64,000 bases of DNA from Methanobrevibacter millerae (lineage in GTDB: Archaea; Methanobacteriota; Methanobacteria; Methanobacteriales; Methanobacteriaceae): NCBI GenBank assembly GCA_015063005.1, contig SUTF01000001.1, positions 1 through 64,000 on the forward strand. The letters are read 5' to 3'. The notes below the pieces were generated by a model that saw only the letters and a list, made by a program, of their open reading frames with translations, searched no databases and was not told the DNA's origin. Below, in pieces: positions 1-13,900 of the stretch; the first letter of the stretch is position 1, and every line of letters begins with the position of its first letter. The position numbers and the translations under genes were made by a program.

Positions 1-3000
1 CCTGCAACAGCATTATTAACTGCAACAGTTACTTTTCCAGGCAAGGTAGTTTCAGAAGCAATAGCTAATTCAGCATTGTTAGTTCCTTTAGAAACAGTGA
101 AAGTTGCATCAGTCACACCCAACTCATAATTATCCCCATCAGGATTAGACACTGTAGATGCCTTATAAGAACCGGAAGCTAACCTAACAGATTTAGAACC
201 ACTTCCTGAACTAACAGTTACTGTAACTTCAGTTTTTGCAGTATCATTTAAAACAACAACATAATCTCCATCCAAGGCAGCTTCAACATTAATCATTACT
301 TCATCAGGATATGTAGCGCCACTGGAAGAAATAACAACATTATTAGTTCCTTTAGAAACAGTGAAAGTTTTATCCAAGGTTACATCATTATAGTTATCAG
401 CTTTCCAAGTCAATGTAGCATTATAAACTCCAGCAGGGATTAAAACATTATCAGAAGCTGAATTTTCACCGGAATTAACTGTTAATATTACATCTTGAAG
501 AGAGGAATCATTGAATTTGATGGTATAAGATCCTCCAACAGCATTTGAAATTGTGAATAGAACTTTATCATCATAAACAGTGTTTTGAGCGACATCAAAT
601 ACAACAGGATTTGATAAAGCGTTAACAGTTACTGTAATCGGATCAGAGGTTACATCACCATAATTATCATCGTCAGAAACATATCTTGCTGCAATTTGGT
701 ATGTGCCTGCAGGCAATATAATATTGCTTAATGTTTCACCAACATTTACAGCATCCCCAATGTTGGTATTGTTTGAAGAGTAGTAGAATTGGATTTTACC
801 TGTAGCGGTAGCAGGACTGATTTCATGAGTAAATGAAATTGATGTTCCATAGTCCACTCCATTTTCACTTGAACTGATAGTCAATGTAGTTCCATCAACA
901 GTTACGTCAAATAATTTAGAAGCATAAGCTGCAGAATAATTTCCAATAGCTTCAATACTTACGCTTGCATTATAACTATTTTTAACATGTAAAACTCCAA
1001 AGGTGAATGTTTTAAATCCAGTTTCATCAATTTCAACAGTTGTTTTTACTTCATTATCCAATTTGACAGTATAAGTACCTGGAACATTTGCACGTACGGT
1101 ACCTGTTACTTCATTTGGATATACTTTGTTTTGAACTTCAATGGATAACTTAATTGCTGCAGGATTAATTTTAACATCAATAGAGTCGCTTGCTACATCA
1201 TAATCATCATTCAGCAATTCAATTTTAAGTGTATGGGTATCCGCAGATAATTTTGGAAGTTCAATCCATTCATTTGCATTTCCGCTAGCTATTTCCTTGT
1301 CATTTTCATAAACTTTTATTGTTCCAGAAACATCACTTTGACCTTTTATAGCTACCTTATCACCATATGTAATATCAGATGTTGTGTTGATTGAAGCAGT
1401 TACTGTTGCAGTTCCTTTTACAACTTTAAACTCAGCAACTTTGCTTACATCAGAATAGTTAGCATTACTCCATGACAAAGTAGCCTTATAAGAACCGGCA
1501 ACTAAAGAAACGTCTTCAGATGCAGAACCAGTATTGTCGACTGTGATTTTAACCTCAGTGTTAGCCGTATCATTCAATACAACCACATAATCACCAGCAA
1601 CTGCATTATTAATCGTAACAGTTACTTTTCCAGGCAAGGTAGTTTCAGAATCAATAACCAATTCAGCACCATTAGTTCCTTTAGAAACAGTGAAAGTTGC
1701 ATCACTCACACTTAATTCATAATTATCGCCATCAATATTGGATAGAGTAGTGGCCTTATAAGAACCGGCAGCCAACTTAACAGACTTGGAACCGCTTCCG
1801 GAATTAACGGTTACTGTAACTTCAGTTTTTGCAGTGTTATTTAAAACTATGACATAATCACCATCAACATCAGCAACAACATTAATCATAACTTCATTAG
1901 GATAGCTAGCACCATCAGAAGAAATAGTTACAGTATTAACAGCCTTAACAACCTTAAATTCAGTATTTTTACTTACGTCAGAATAATTTTCATTAGTCCA
2001 TGATAATGTAGCCTTATAAGAACCGGCAGGAACAGCAAATTCTTCAGAAGCACTGCCACTATCACCAACAGTTATAGTAACATCAGCAATGGAAGTATCA
2101 TTGAATGAAACAGTATAAACACCTGCAACGGCATTATTAACCGTAACAGTTACTTTTCCAGGCAATGTAGTTTCAGAAGCAATAACCAATTCAGCATTGT
2201 TAGTTCCTTTAGAAACAGTGAAAGTTGCATCAGTTACACTTAATTCATAATTATCGCCATCAATATTGGATAAGGTAGTGGCCTTATAAGAACCGGCAGC
2301 CAACTTAACAGACTTGGAACCGCTTCCGGAATTAACGCTAACAGTTACTTCAGTTTTTGCAGTGTTATTTAAAACTATGACATAATCACCATCAACATCA
2401 GCAGCCACATTGATTGTAACTTTATCAGGATAGCTAGCACCATCAGAAGAAATAGTTACAGTATTAGCAGCCTTAACAACCTTAAATTCAGCATTTTTAC
2501 TTACGTCAGAATAATTTTCATTAGTCCATGATAAAGTAGCCTTATAAGAACCAGCAGGAATAGCAATTTCTTGAGAAGCACTGCCACTATCACCAACAGT
2601 CAAAACAACATCCGCAATGGAAGTATCATTGAAAGAAACAGTATAAACACCTGCAACAGCATTATTGACTGCAATAGTTACTTTTCCAGGCAATGTAGTT
2701 TCAGAAGCAATAACCAATTCAGCATTGTTAGTTCCTTTGTTTACAGTGAATGTAGTTTGCTTGAATGCTTCATTATATTTTTCAGTTGAAGCGAATGTTA
2801 CATTAGAAGAATAATCTTTTGCAGATAACACATCCACATCAACAGATCCTGTGGTTTCACCCTCATTAATTGTAATAGCATATTCCTTACCATTTACACG
2901 AACAACATATGTACCTGGAGTATCTGTCACAATACTAGCTACAGCATTATTCGGATAAGTTGGACTAGTAACTTCAAATGAAGAAATAGTTACATCATGC

Positions 3001-4559
3001 TTTGAAATAACAACAGTGATTGTTACCTCTTCACTCGGATTGTAAGTACCATCAACACCATTATAAACCGCTTTAATATTATAAGTACCTTCAGTTAATG
3101 TGGTAGGCAATGTTAAGGATTGACCTAAACTAATCGTATCTATTACTGTGCCATTTTCATATGAAAATGTTACATCACCTTCACTTACAGCAGTTCCATC
3201 ATCATTAACTGCCACATTAGGAGTGATTGTAATAGTATCACCATATTTGGCATTTATAGGAGTTACATTAGTTAATGTTAATGTTGTATCCTTTGCACCT
3301 GCAGGAGGTTCAACACCAACATAAAATGTGATTGTTTCACTTCTTAAAGTACCCAAAGCAGAAGTTGCAGAATATTCAGCATATACTTCATAAACACCTA
3401 TGGAACTAGGTTCCCAAGTTATATAATTTTTATAAGAAGAGTAACTACTTGGTTCGCTATCCCCATCAACCCATATGGAAGGAGAATATCCGTAAGCTTT
3501 ATTTTTATCCTCTATCTTTTGACCATTCACATAATAAGAAACTGGATTTGAATATGACTGGCCTTGTTGATAAAGAGAGTTTTTGACTTCACTTGTAGAT
3601 AAACCCAAATTATTACATAATTTATTTACAATCCAAAACTCCAAAATTTCATCATATACAAAGGTGGTGTTGTCTTCAGGACCATCGACTTCATAAATTT
3701 TTAAATAATAATCAGGGCAATTAACCATGACAGTTAATTCATTAGATTTCAATTCTTCAATGTCTCCTACTGCAGGCAAGACATAATAAATCGTATGTTT
3801 GCCTTTATTCAAAGTAATTGAATCCGAAGTTGAAATAATACCATCATAACCAAGGTTACCACTACCCTTCGCAACCCCATCAACATAAATTATAGGTTTG
3901 GTAGAACCGACAATTGATTGCAATTGAGATGCAGAGTAAGAATCACCAGTTAAAACACTATGAATACTTAAAGTTACACTATCATCACTGTACTTAATTA
4001 TACTATCATCAGGATGATTTTCTTCATATATATTTAAATTAAATGGAGATGCACTTCCAACATTTACAGTAAATACATCACTTGGATCATTATAATTAGT
4101 ATATGCAATTACTGAATAAGTTCCTTCACTTGTATAAGTATGTGAACCAAAATCAGTCCAGGAATTGGCAAATGTTTGTATCTTACTGGATTGTGATCCA
4201 TCACCAAAATCAACGTATGTATATGTTTTATAAGTAGTCATTGCTTCAAAATTAATTGAATCACCAACTGAAATAGTTACCTCAGTTAAACTAGGATTGT
4301 TTTTATCCCTCACATAAATATACGTTGCACTTAAAATATCATCATCTAAAGACGCCCCAATTGGAGTATCAGTTACAATTTCATTTTCATTTATCTTAAT
4401 ATTTTCTTGTGAAATATCAATAGTGTCAATTTCAGCCATTGACAAAGTTTCGTTATTATCCGTATCGATTGCCGATACCGAACCTAAACTAACCATTAAA
4501 AATGTAAGAATCATCAATAGCATCAATATTCGAGCATTTTTGATACTTACACCTCCCAT
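1..4559 (-). CDS. adhesin-like surface protein with Ig-like repeats, C-terminus outside window
   Basis: The frame is open from an ATG at 4559 to the window edge, about 1,519 codons, with no stop. The N-terminus is a signal peptide with a long hydrophobic core ending in VSA. Near residues 100-160 is a PKD-like module (FGDGS, then HTYTSEGTYSV). The rest is a chain of Ig-like beta-sandwich modules of about 88 residues, recognised by recurring GSYKATLSW, YPDKVTI and VYTVSFND signatures. It resembles the adhesin-like proteins typical of Methanobrevibacter; a wall or membrane anchor is expected beyond the left edge. The start is uncertain: GGAGG lies inside the first codons and sits exactly 7 nt before an in-frame ATC at 4544, so translation may begin there. 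The role in attachment is inferred from family resemblance; substrate unknown. Confidence 0.85.
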   Translation of the reverse strand, partial: MGGVSIKNARILMLLMILTFLMVSLGSVSAIDTDNNETLSMAEIDTIDISQENIKINENEIVTDTPIGASLDDDILSATYIYVRDKNNPSLTEVTISVGDSINFEAMTTYKTYTYVDFGDGSQSSKIQTFANSWTDFGSHTYTSEGTYSVIAYTNYNDPSDVFTVNVGSASPFNLNIYEENHPDDSIIKYSDDSVTLSIHSVLTGDSYSASQLQSIVGSTKPIIYVDGVAKGSGNLGYDGIISTSDSITLNKGKHTIYYVLPAVGDIEELKSNELTVMVNCPDYYLKIYEVDGPEDNTTFVYDEILEFWIVNKLCNNLGLSTSEVKNSLYQQGQSYSNPVSYYVNGQKIEDKNKAYGYSPSIWVDGDSEPSSYSSYKNYITWEPSSIGVYEVYAEYSATSALGTLRSETITFYVGVEPPAGAKDTTLTLTNVTPINAKYGDTITITPNVAVNDDGTAVSEGDVTFSYENGTVIDTISLGQSLTLPTTLTEGTYNIKAVYNGVDGTYNPSEEVTITVVISKHDVTISSFEVTSPTYPNNAVASIVTDTPGTYVVRVNGKEYAITINEGETTGSVDVDVLSAKDYSSNVTFASTEKYNEAFKQTTFTVNKGTNNAELVIASETTLPGKVTIAVNNAVAGVYTVSFNDTSIADVVLTVGDSGSASQEIAIPAGSYKATLSWTNENYSDVSKNAEFKVVKAANTVTISSDGASYPDKVTINVAADVDGDYVIVLNNTAKTEVTVSVNSGSGSKSVKLAAGSYKATTLSNIDGDNYELSVTDATFTVSKGTNNAELVIASETTLPGKVTVTVNNAVAGVYTVSFNDTSIADVTITVGDSGSASEEFAVPAGSYKATLSWTNENYSDVSKNTEFKVVKAVNTVTISSDGASYPNEVMINVVADVDGDYVIVLNNTAKTEVTVTVNSGSGSKSVKLAAGSYKATTLSNIDGDNYELSVSDATFTVSKGTNGAELVIDSETTLPGKVTVTINNAVAGDYVVVLNDTANTEVKITVDNTGSASEDVSLVAGSYKATLSWSNANYSDVSKVAEFKVVKGTATVTASINTTSDITYGDKVAIKGQSDVSGTIKVYENDKEIASGNANEWIELPKLSADTHTLKIELLNDDYDVASDSIDVKINPAAIKLSIEVQNKVYPNEVTGTVRANVPGTYTVKLDNEVKTTVEIDETGFKTFTFGVLHVKNSYNASVSIEAIGNYSAAYASKLFDVTVDGTTLTISSSENGVDYGTSISFTHEISPATATGKIQFYYSSNNTNIGDAVNVGETLSNIILPAGTYQIAARYVSDDDNYGDVTSDPITVTVNALSNPVVFDVAQNTVYDDKVLFTISNAVGGSYTIKFNDSSLQDVILTVNSGENSASDNVLIPAGVYNATLTWKADNYNDVTLDKTFTVSKGTNNVVISSSGATYPDEVMINVEAALDGDYVVVLNDTAKTEVTVTVSSGSGSKSVRLASGSYKASTVSNPDGDNYELGVTDATFTVSKGTNNAELAIASETTLPGKVTVAVNNAVA
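1430..2740 (-). repeat. 528-bp tandem repeats in the adhesin gene (about 2.5 copies)
   Basis: The string acttttcca recurs at 1624, 2152 and 2680, exactly 528 bp apart, and the blocks between match closely (for example 1740-1800 against 2268-2328). One unit is 176 codons, or two Ig-like modules. A diverged copy begins at the left edge of the window (31 onward). Confidence 0.8.
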
Positions 4560-4661
4560 GTTCTATTTAAAAAATCATTTATTCGACATAATCTCCAAGA
4601 GTTATATCTGGTTAAGATTTATCTAATAATGAATATTTAAATATTTAGGTATGACTAAAAA

Positions 4662-6819
<2,158 letters not shown>

Positions 6820-6823
<4 letters not shown>

Positions 6824-7893
6824 TAGATGGAATTACAACCTACGGATCAGAAGAATTGATGAACTATTTAGCAGAAGTAATCGATCCAGTATTTATCTGT
6901 ACAATCGGAACTACAGAAACTTCCCTTATACCCGGACTATCCGGAGCAGGAGCAACACCTGAACTTACAGAATACACACCTGCCGCAGATTCCGAACTGA
7001 TGGTATTGGGTACAGTTAAATGTATGGAGGAAATCCCACAAACAGTAGTTGGAAAAGCTGCTGCACCGACACCGGCAATGCTAACAAAAGCATCACTAGA
7101 AATCGCAGATATCCCATTCATCATTGCTGATGCAGGTTGTAAAATAAAGCCAAATATAGAGTGCATGAGGCTTGGAAAGGAATATGGAAGAGATATCAGA
7201 ACTGGAAAAGGTGTCTTGAACCCATTGGAAATCTATGAAAATGCACGTGAATTAGGTGCCGAGCTTGCAAGACGCCATCCAATGTTGATTATTGGAGAAA
7301 GCATTGCTGCAGGTACAACCACTGCACTTGGAGTCTTAAGGGCACTTGGCTATGATGCCAATGAGAAGGTAAGCGGAAGCATGCCACACAACCCCCATGA
7401 CATGAAGACAAAAATCGTTGATGAAGGACTCAAAAATGCAGGACTGGACCCTGAAACAGACAACATTGATGGCCTTCAGGCAATAGGTGCTGTAGGAGAC
7501 CCTACACTGGCGGCAGTAACTGGATTTGTCTTGGGAGTTGACGAACAAATTCCAATAATTTTAGCTGGAGGAACCCAAATGGCTGCGGCATGTGCTGTTA
7601 TAAAATCAATAAAGCCTGCCTTTGACTTTTCAAAAATCAACCTTGCAACCACTGTCTATGTTGTAGGGGATGAAACTGCAGACCTGTTAGGGCTTTTAAA
7701 ACAGATTGATGAAGACATTACACTCCATTCCGTCGACCCGAAATTCGAGGAATCAGACCATGACGGATTGAAAAATTACCTTGACGGTTTTGTTAAGGAA
7801 GGAGCTGGTGCCGGAGGAGCAATGTTTACTGCATTGGCTCGTGGAATACCAGTCGATAAACTAAGGGAAAAAATAGAAAAAACATGCAGTTAA
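6820..7893 (+). CDS. CobT-like nicotinate-nucleotide phosphoribosyltransferase (UPF0284 family)
   Basis: This 357-residue soluble protein belongs to the archaeal UPF0284/TIGR00303 family, related to CobT, which transfers phosphoribose from nicotinate mononucleotide to a benzimidazole in building the lower ligand of cobalamin. Visible landmarks are the Gly-rich GLSGAGATPELTEYTPAAD near the N-terminus, IGESIAAGTTTALGVLRALG in the middle, ILAGGTQMAAACAVI, and a Gly-rich C-terminal GAGAGGAMFTALARGI. It overlaps the preceding gene by 4 nt. The exact substrate in archaea (ribazole route or other) is inferred from the family. The gene is followed by an A/T-rich bidirectional terminator region shared with the giant adhesin. 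Confidence 0.85.
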
Positions 7894-7904
7894 ATTGAAT
7901 TTAC

Positions 7905-7952
7905 CATTACCATTTAAAAAAAAAAAGAAAAGATTGAGAGTGTTTAACACTC
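7905..7952 (-). terminator. hairpin plus T-tract after the giant adhesin gene
   Basis: GAGTGTT-T-AACACTC at 7938-7952 is a perfect 7-bp inverted repeat. On the minus strand it is followed by a long T-rich run (7905-7930). It lies 6 bp past the adhesin stop and may also serve the converging CobT-like gene. Confidence 0.6.
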
Positions 7953-7958
7953 CCTAAC

Positions 7959-10900
7959 TTATTTTTTGAATCTTCTTATTTGTGTTGATCCAATAGCCAA
8001 TAGCACTAACAATAATGCAATTATTGGATTACCTGTTGCATAACTATCCAATGAAGAACTTCTGCCATTATCCATTTTATGATGATTTACATCTTCAGGA
8101 TGAGCTGGGGTTTCATTGAAATACACTTCCACCTCAGTTATGGTATCATTTGCATCGTATTTTTTATCACCAGAGTATGATGCGTTTACATCATAGTCAC
8201 CTTTGACTAATCCAGGAACAGTAAATACTGCTTTTCCATCTTTAACTTCAGTAGTGTATTGTTTATTGTCAATTGTGATTGTTACTGTTCCAGTAGCATC
8301 GCTTGGAACTTTAACAACAACTGTTGCATCTTTTCCTTGTGGGATTTCATCGCCGGTAGCTGAAATTGGAGTATTGACTTTGGAGACTGTGAACCTCAAT
8401 TGAGTTTCACTTGGCAAGTACTTGTCATCCCCCTCAAATATTACTTCTGCAGTGTATATTCCACTAGGAAGTTCAGGAATGATGATGTTTGCTTTACCAT
8501 TTATGATATCTCCATAGTATCCAACATCATTAATGTTTACAAGTACACGACCATGTGCATCATTTGGTACAAATGCAGTAATTATTTCATCTGTTCCAAC
8601 ATTTATGTCTTTTCCAACAGCATGGATAGTGGATGGAACTTTGGAAACTACAAACTGGCCTGTCGTGTAATTGTCATTATAATTATTATCTCCAGAATAT
8701 TTGACAGCAACAGTCTTATTTCCGAATGCAAGACCGTCAACTTTGAATGTTGCTTTACCTGCAATGATTTCAGTGGTTGTATATTCCTTACCGTTGATTT
8801 CTATTGTTACTGTTCCAGTTGCATCTTCAGGAAGGGTTACTATAACTGTTTCAGTTTCACCGACACTGATGTTTGCAGTTTCAACACTTATTGGAGTATC
8901 ATATTTTGGAATATCGACGACAATGTTTGTTGTATTGGATGAATACTCATCATTTCCATCATATTTTACGACTACCTCATGTTTTCCAGGAGTGGTATTT
9001 TCCAAATTGATTACTGCAGTGCCGTTTATGACTTCAGCAGTGTAATTGTTAAGCCCATCACTTACAGTAACATTTCCTACAGCATCACTTGGAAGAATAA
9101 CTTCAATAGTTCCATTACCTTGATCAATAACATTCATTGGAGTATTCTGTTTGGATACAATGAAAGTAGTGACGTTTTCAGAAGGCAAGTATTTATAATC
9201 CCCATTATATCTTACGCTTACGAAATATTCACCCTTAGGAAGACCACTTATCACAAGTTCACCATTTCCGCCACTGACTGCAACGGAATATTTTTCGCCT
9301 TCCCTATAAACTGCACTAAGCAGACCATTATTTAGATTGAAGTTAAATTCTTCATTGTCAATGACAACAGTCACATTACCTGTAGCATCAATTGGAACAG
9401 TCAATATTATGTTTTCATTTTCACCAACAACAATATTATTTGCAATTGGAATTACGAAAGATGCTATTTTTTCAACTTTAAATGTATCTGAATTTGAACT
9501 AGGCAAGTATTTATCATCACCGACATATGTTAATGCCATGTCATATGTTCCGTTTTCTAAATATGGTATTTGAATGGTTCCAACACCATCAGTAACGTTT
9601 ACATAATATCCAACACCATCAATATCAATTAACACCTGTCCGGTTGCATCTTTAGGCACATGAACAGTTACAGTTACATTTTCACCAACTTTTACATCAC
9701 CCACCTCAACAGTTAAGCTTGAATCAACTTTAGATACGTTGAATTGATTTGATGCATGGGCAGAAGCATAATAGTCTCCGCCACCATAAGTTGCAAACAC
9801 TGATTTTTCACCGGCAATCAAGTTTTCAATCTCAAATATTGCAACACCATCGACAATTTCTTTAGTATAAGTTTTGCCGTCTATTTCAATAGTCACATTT
9901 CCATTGGCATCTTTTGCAAGAGTTACTTTAACTATTGCATTATCTCCAACATGTATGCTGTCAACTTCAACAGTAATTGGAGTAATTCCTTTTGAGACAT
10001 CAATAGTAGTGTTTAATGTTGCATTGGTATGAGCATCATCACCGGAATAAATCACCTCAACATCATGAATTCCAGGAGTAACATTATCCAAAGTAACAAC
10101 AGCCTTACCATCAATTACAGTGGCATTATACTCTTTATCACCAACTTTAATAGTCACATTACCAGTAGCATTATCACCAACGACAACAACCACAGTACCA
10201 TTACCATAATCAACAACAGTCAAATCAGAATCAATCTTAGACTTCTCAACAGTCATATTAGCAACAGTATAGTTACCAGAATAGTTTGAATCACCAGTAT
10301 ACTCAACAGCAATAGTATGATCACCAGCAGAAACATTATCCACAGTAACCACAGCCTTACCAGTAACCGGATCAATCACACCAGTATGATTCTCACCACC
10401 AACATAAACAGTAACATTACCAGTAGCACCAACAGGAACCTCAACAGTAATCACAATCGGCTCACCCTCCTTAGCCTCACCAACAGTAACATTCATACCA
10501 GCATCATACTTAGGAGCAGTAATATTAGCCTCAACAGTCGCATTAGTATGACTATCATCACCAGAATAAATAACCTCAACATCATGAATTCCAGGAGTAA
10601 TGTCTTCAACTGTTATAACTGCAGTACCATCAACAACTGTTCCATTGAACTCTTTATCACCAACTTTAATAGTCACATTACCAGTAGCATTATCACCAAC
10701 GACAACAACCACAGTACCATTACCATAATCAACAACAGTCAAATCAGAATCAATCTTAGACTTCTCAACAGTCATATTAGCAACAGTATAGTTACCAGAA
10801 TAGTTTGAATCACCAGTATACTCAACAGCAATAGTATGATCACCAGCAGAAACATTATCCACAGTAACCACAGCCTTACCAGTAACCGGATCAATCACAC

Positions 10901-13900
10901 CAGTATGATTCTCACCACCAACATAAACAGTAACATTACCAGTAGCACCAACAGGAACCTCAACAGTAATCACAATCGGCTCACCCTCCTTAGCCTCACC
11001 AACAGTAACATTCATACCAGCATCATACTTAGGAGCAGTAATATTAGCCTCAACAGTCGCATTAGTATGACTATCATCACCAGAATAAATAACCTCAACA
11101 TCATGAATTCCAGGAGTAATGTCTTCAACTGTTATAACTGCAGTACCATCAACAACTGTTCCATTGAACTCTTTATCACCAACTTTAATAGTCACATTAC
11201 CAGTAGCATTATCACCAACGACAACAACCACAGTACCATTACCATAATCAACAACAGTCAAATCAGAATCAATCTTAGACTTCTCAACAGTCATATTAGC
11301 AACAGTATAGTTACCAGAATAGTTTGAATCACCAGTATACTCAACAGCAATAGTATGATCACCAGCAGAAACATTATCCACAGTAACCACAGCCTTACCA
11401 GTAACCGGATCAATCACACCAGTATGATTCTCACCACCAACATAAACAGTAACATTACCAGTAGCACCAACAGGAAGCTCAACAGTAATCACAATCGGCT
11501 CACCCTCCTTAGCCTCACCAACAGTAACATTCATACCAGCATCATACCTAGGAGCAGTAATATTAGCCCCAACAGTCGCATTAGTATGACTATCATCACC
11601 AGAATAAATAACCTCAACTTCGTGAACACCAGGAGTAATGTCTTCAACTGTTATAACTGCAGTACCATCAACAACTGTTCCATTAAATTCTTTATCACCG
11701 ACTTTAATAGTCACATTACCAGTAGCATTATCACCAACGACAACAACCACAGTACCATTACCATAATCAACAACAGTCAAATCAGAATCAATCTTAGACT
11801 TCTCAACAGTCATATTAGCAACAGTATAGTTACCAGAATAGTTTGAATCACCAGTATACTCAACAGCAATAGTATGATCACCAGCAGAAACATTATCCAC
11901 AGTAACCACAGCCTTACCAGTAACCGGATCAATCACACCAGTATGATTCTCACCACCAACATAAACAGTAACATTACCAGTAGCACCAACAGGAAGCTCA
12001 ACAGTAATCACAATCGGCTCACCCTCCTTAGCCTCACCAACAGTAACATTCATACCAGCATCATACCTAGGAGCAGTAATATTAGCCCCAACAGTCGCAT
12101 TAGTATGACTATCATCACCGGAATAAATCACCTCAACATCATGAATTCCAGGAGTAATATTATCCAAAGTAACAACAGCCTTACCATCAATTACAGTGGC
12201 ATTATACTCTTTATCACCAACTTTAATAGTCACATTACCAGTAGCATTATCACCAACGACAACAACCACAGTACCATTACCATAATCAACAACAGTCAAA
12301 TCAGAATCAATCTTAGACTTCTCAACAGTCATATTAGCAACAGTATAGTTACCAGAATAGTTTGAATCACCAGTATACTCAACAGCAATAGTATGATCAC
12401 CAGCAGAAACATTATCCACAGTAACCACAGCCTTACCAGTAACCGGATCAATCACACCAGTATGATTCTCACCACCAACATAAACAGTAACATTACCAGT
12501 AGCACCAACAGGAACCTCAACAGTAATCACAATCGGCTCACCCTCCTTAGCTTCACCAACAGTAACATTCATACCAGCATCATACTTAGGAGCAGTAATA
12601 TTAGCCCCAACAGTCGCATTAGTATGACTATCATCACCAGAATAAATAACCTCAACATCGTGAACACCAGGAGTAATGTCTTCAACTGTTATAACTGCAG
12701 TACCATCAACAACTGTTCCATTAAATTCTTTATCACCGACTTTAATAGTCACATTACCAGTAGCATTATCACCAACGACAACAACCACAGTACCATTACC
12801 ATGATCCACAACAATAATCTCTGAATCGGATTTAACTTTCTCAACAGTCATATTAGCAACAGTATAATTAGCAGAATAATTAGAATCACCAGTATACTCA
12901 ACAGCAATAGTATGATCACCATCAGAAACATTATCCACAGTAACCACAGCCTTACCAGTAACCGGATCAATCACACCAGTATGATTCTCACCACCAACAT
13001 AAACAGTAACATTACCAGTAGCACCAACAGGAACCTCAACAGTAATCACAATCGGCTCACCCTCCTTAGCCTCACCAACAGTAACATTCATACCAGCATC
13101 ATACTTAGGAGCAGTAATATTAGCCTCAACAGTCGCATTAGTATGACTATCATCACCAGAATAAATCACCTCAACAGTATGATTACCCGGAACAACATCG
13201 GTAATATTAACAACAGCAACACCATCAACAACAGTAGTATTAAACTCTTTATCACCGACTTTAACAGTAACATTACCAGTAGCATTATCGCCAACGACAA
13301 CAACCACAGTACCATTACCATGATCCACAACAATAATCTCTGAATCGGATTTAACTTTCTCAACAGTCATATTAGCAACAGTATAATTAGCAGAATAATT
13401 AGAATCACCAGTATACTCAACAGCAATAGTATGATCACCATCAGAAACATTATCCACAGTAACCACAGCCTTACCAGTAACCGGATCAATCACACCAGTA
13501 TGATTCTCACCACCAACATAAACAGTAACATTACCAGTAGCACCAACAGGAACCTCAACAGTAATCACAATCGGCTCACCCTCCTTAGCCTCACCAACAG
13601 TAACATTCATACCAGCATCATACTTAGGAGCAGTAATATTAGCCTCAACAGTCGCATTAGTATGACTATCATCACCAGAATAAATAACCTCAACTTCATG
13701 GATTCCAGGAGTCACATTAGTAACGTTGACAACAGCTACACCATCAACAACAGTTCCATTAAACTCTTTGTCACCAACTTTAATAGTCACATTACCAGTA
13801 GCATTATCACCAACTACAACAACCACAGTACCATTGCCGTGGTCGATAACAATGATATCAGAGTCAACTTTTCCAGGTGCGACAGTGAAGTTTGCTAGTG

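Noticed and set aside
6864-7166. 100-codon minus-strand ORF in the CobT-like gene
   Set aside because: Antisense shadow with no initiation signal.
10063-13695. Regularly spaced repeats considered as a CRISPR-like array
   Set aside because: The unit is 519 bp, wholly coding and without unique spacers.
10029-13898. Series of plus-strand ORFs of 143-163 codons spaced 519 bp apart
   Set aside because: They are antisense shadows of the adhesin repeats (Asn/Ser/Ile-rich low-complexity translations), with no ribosome-binding sites; the real frame is the minus-strand adhesin.
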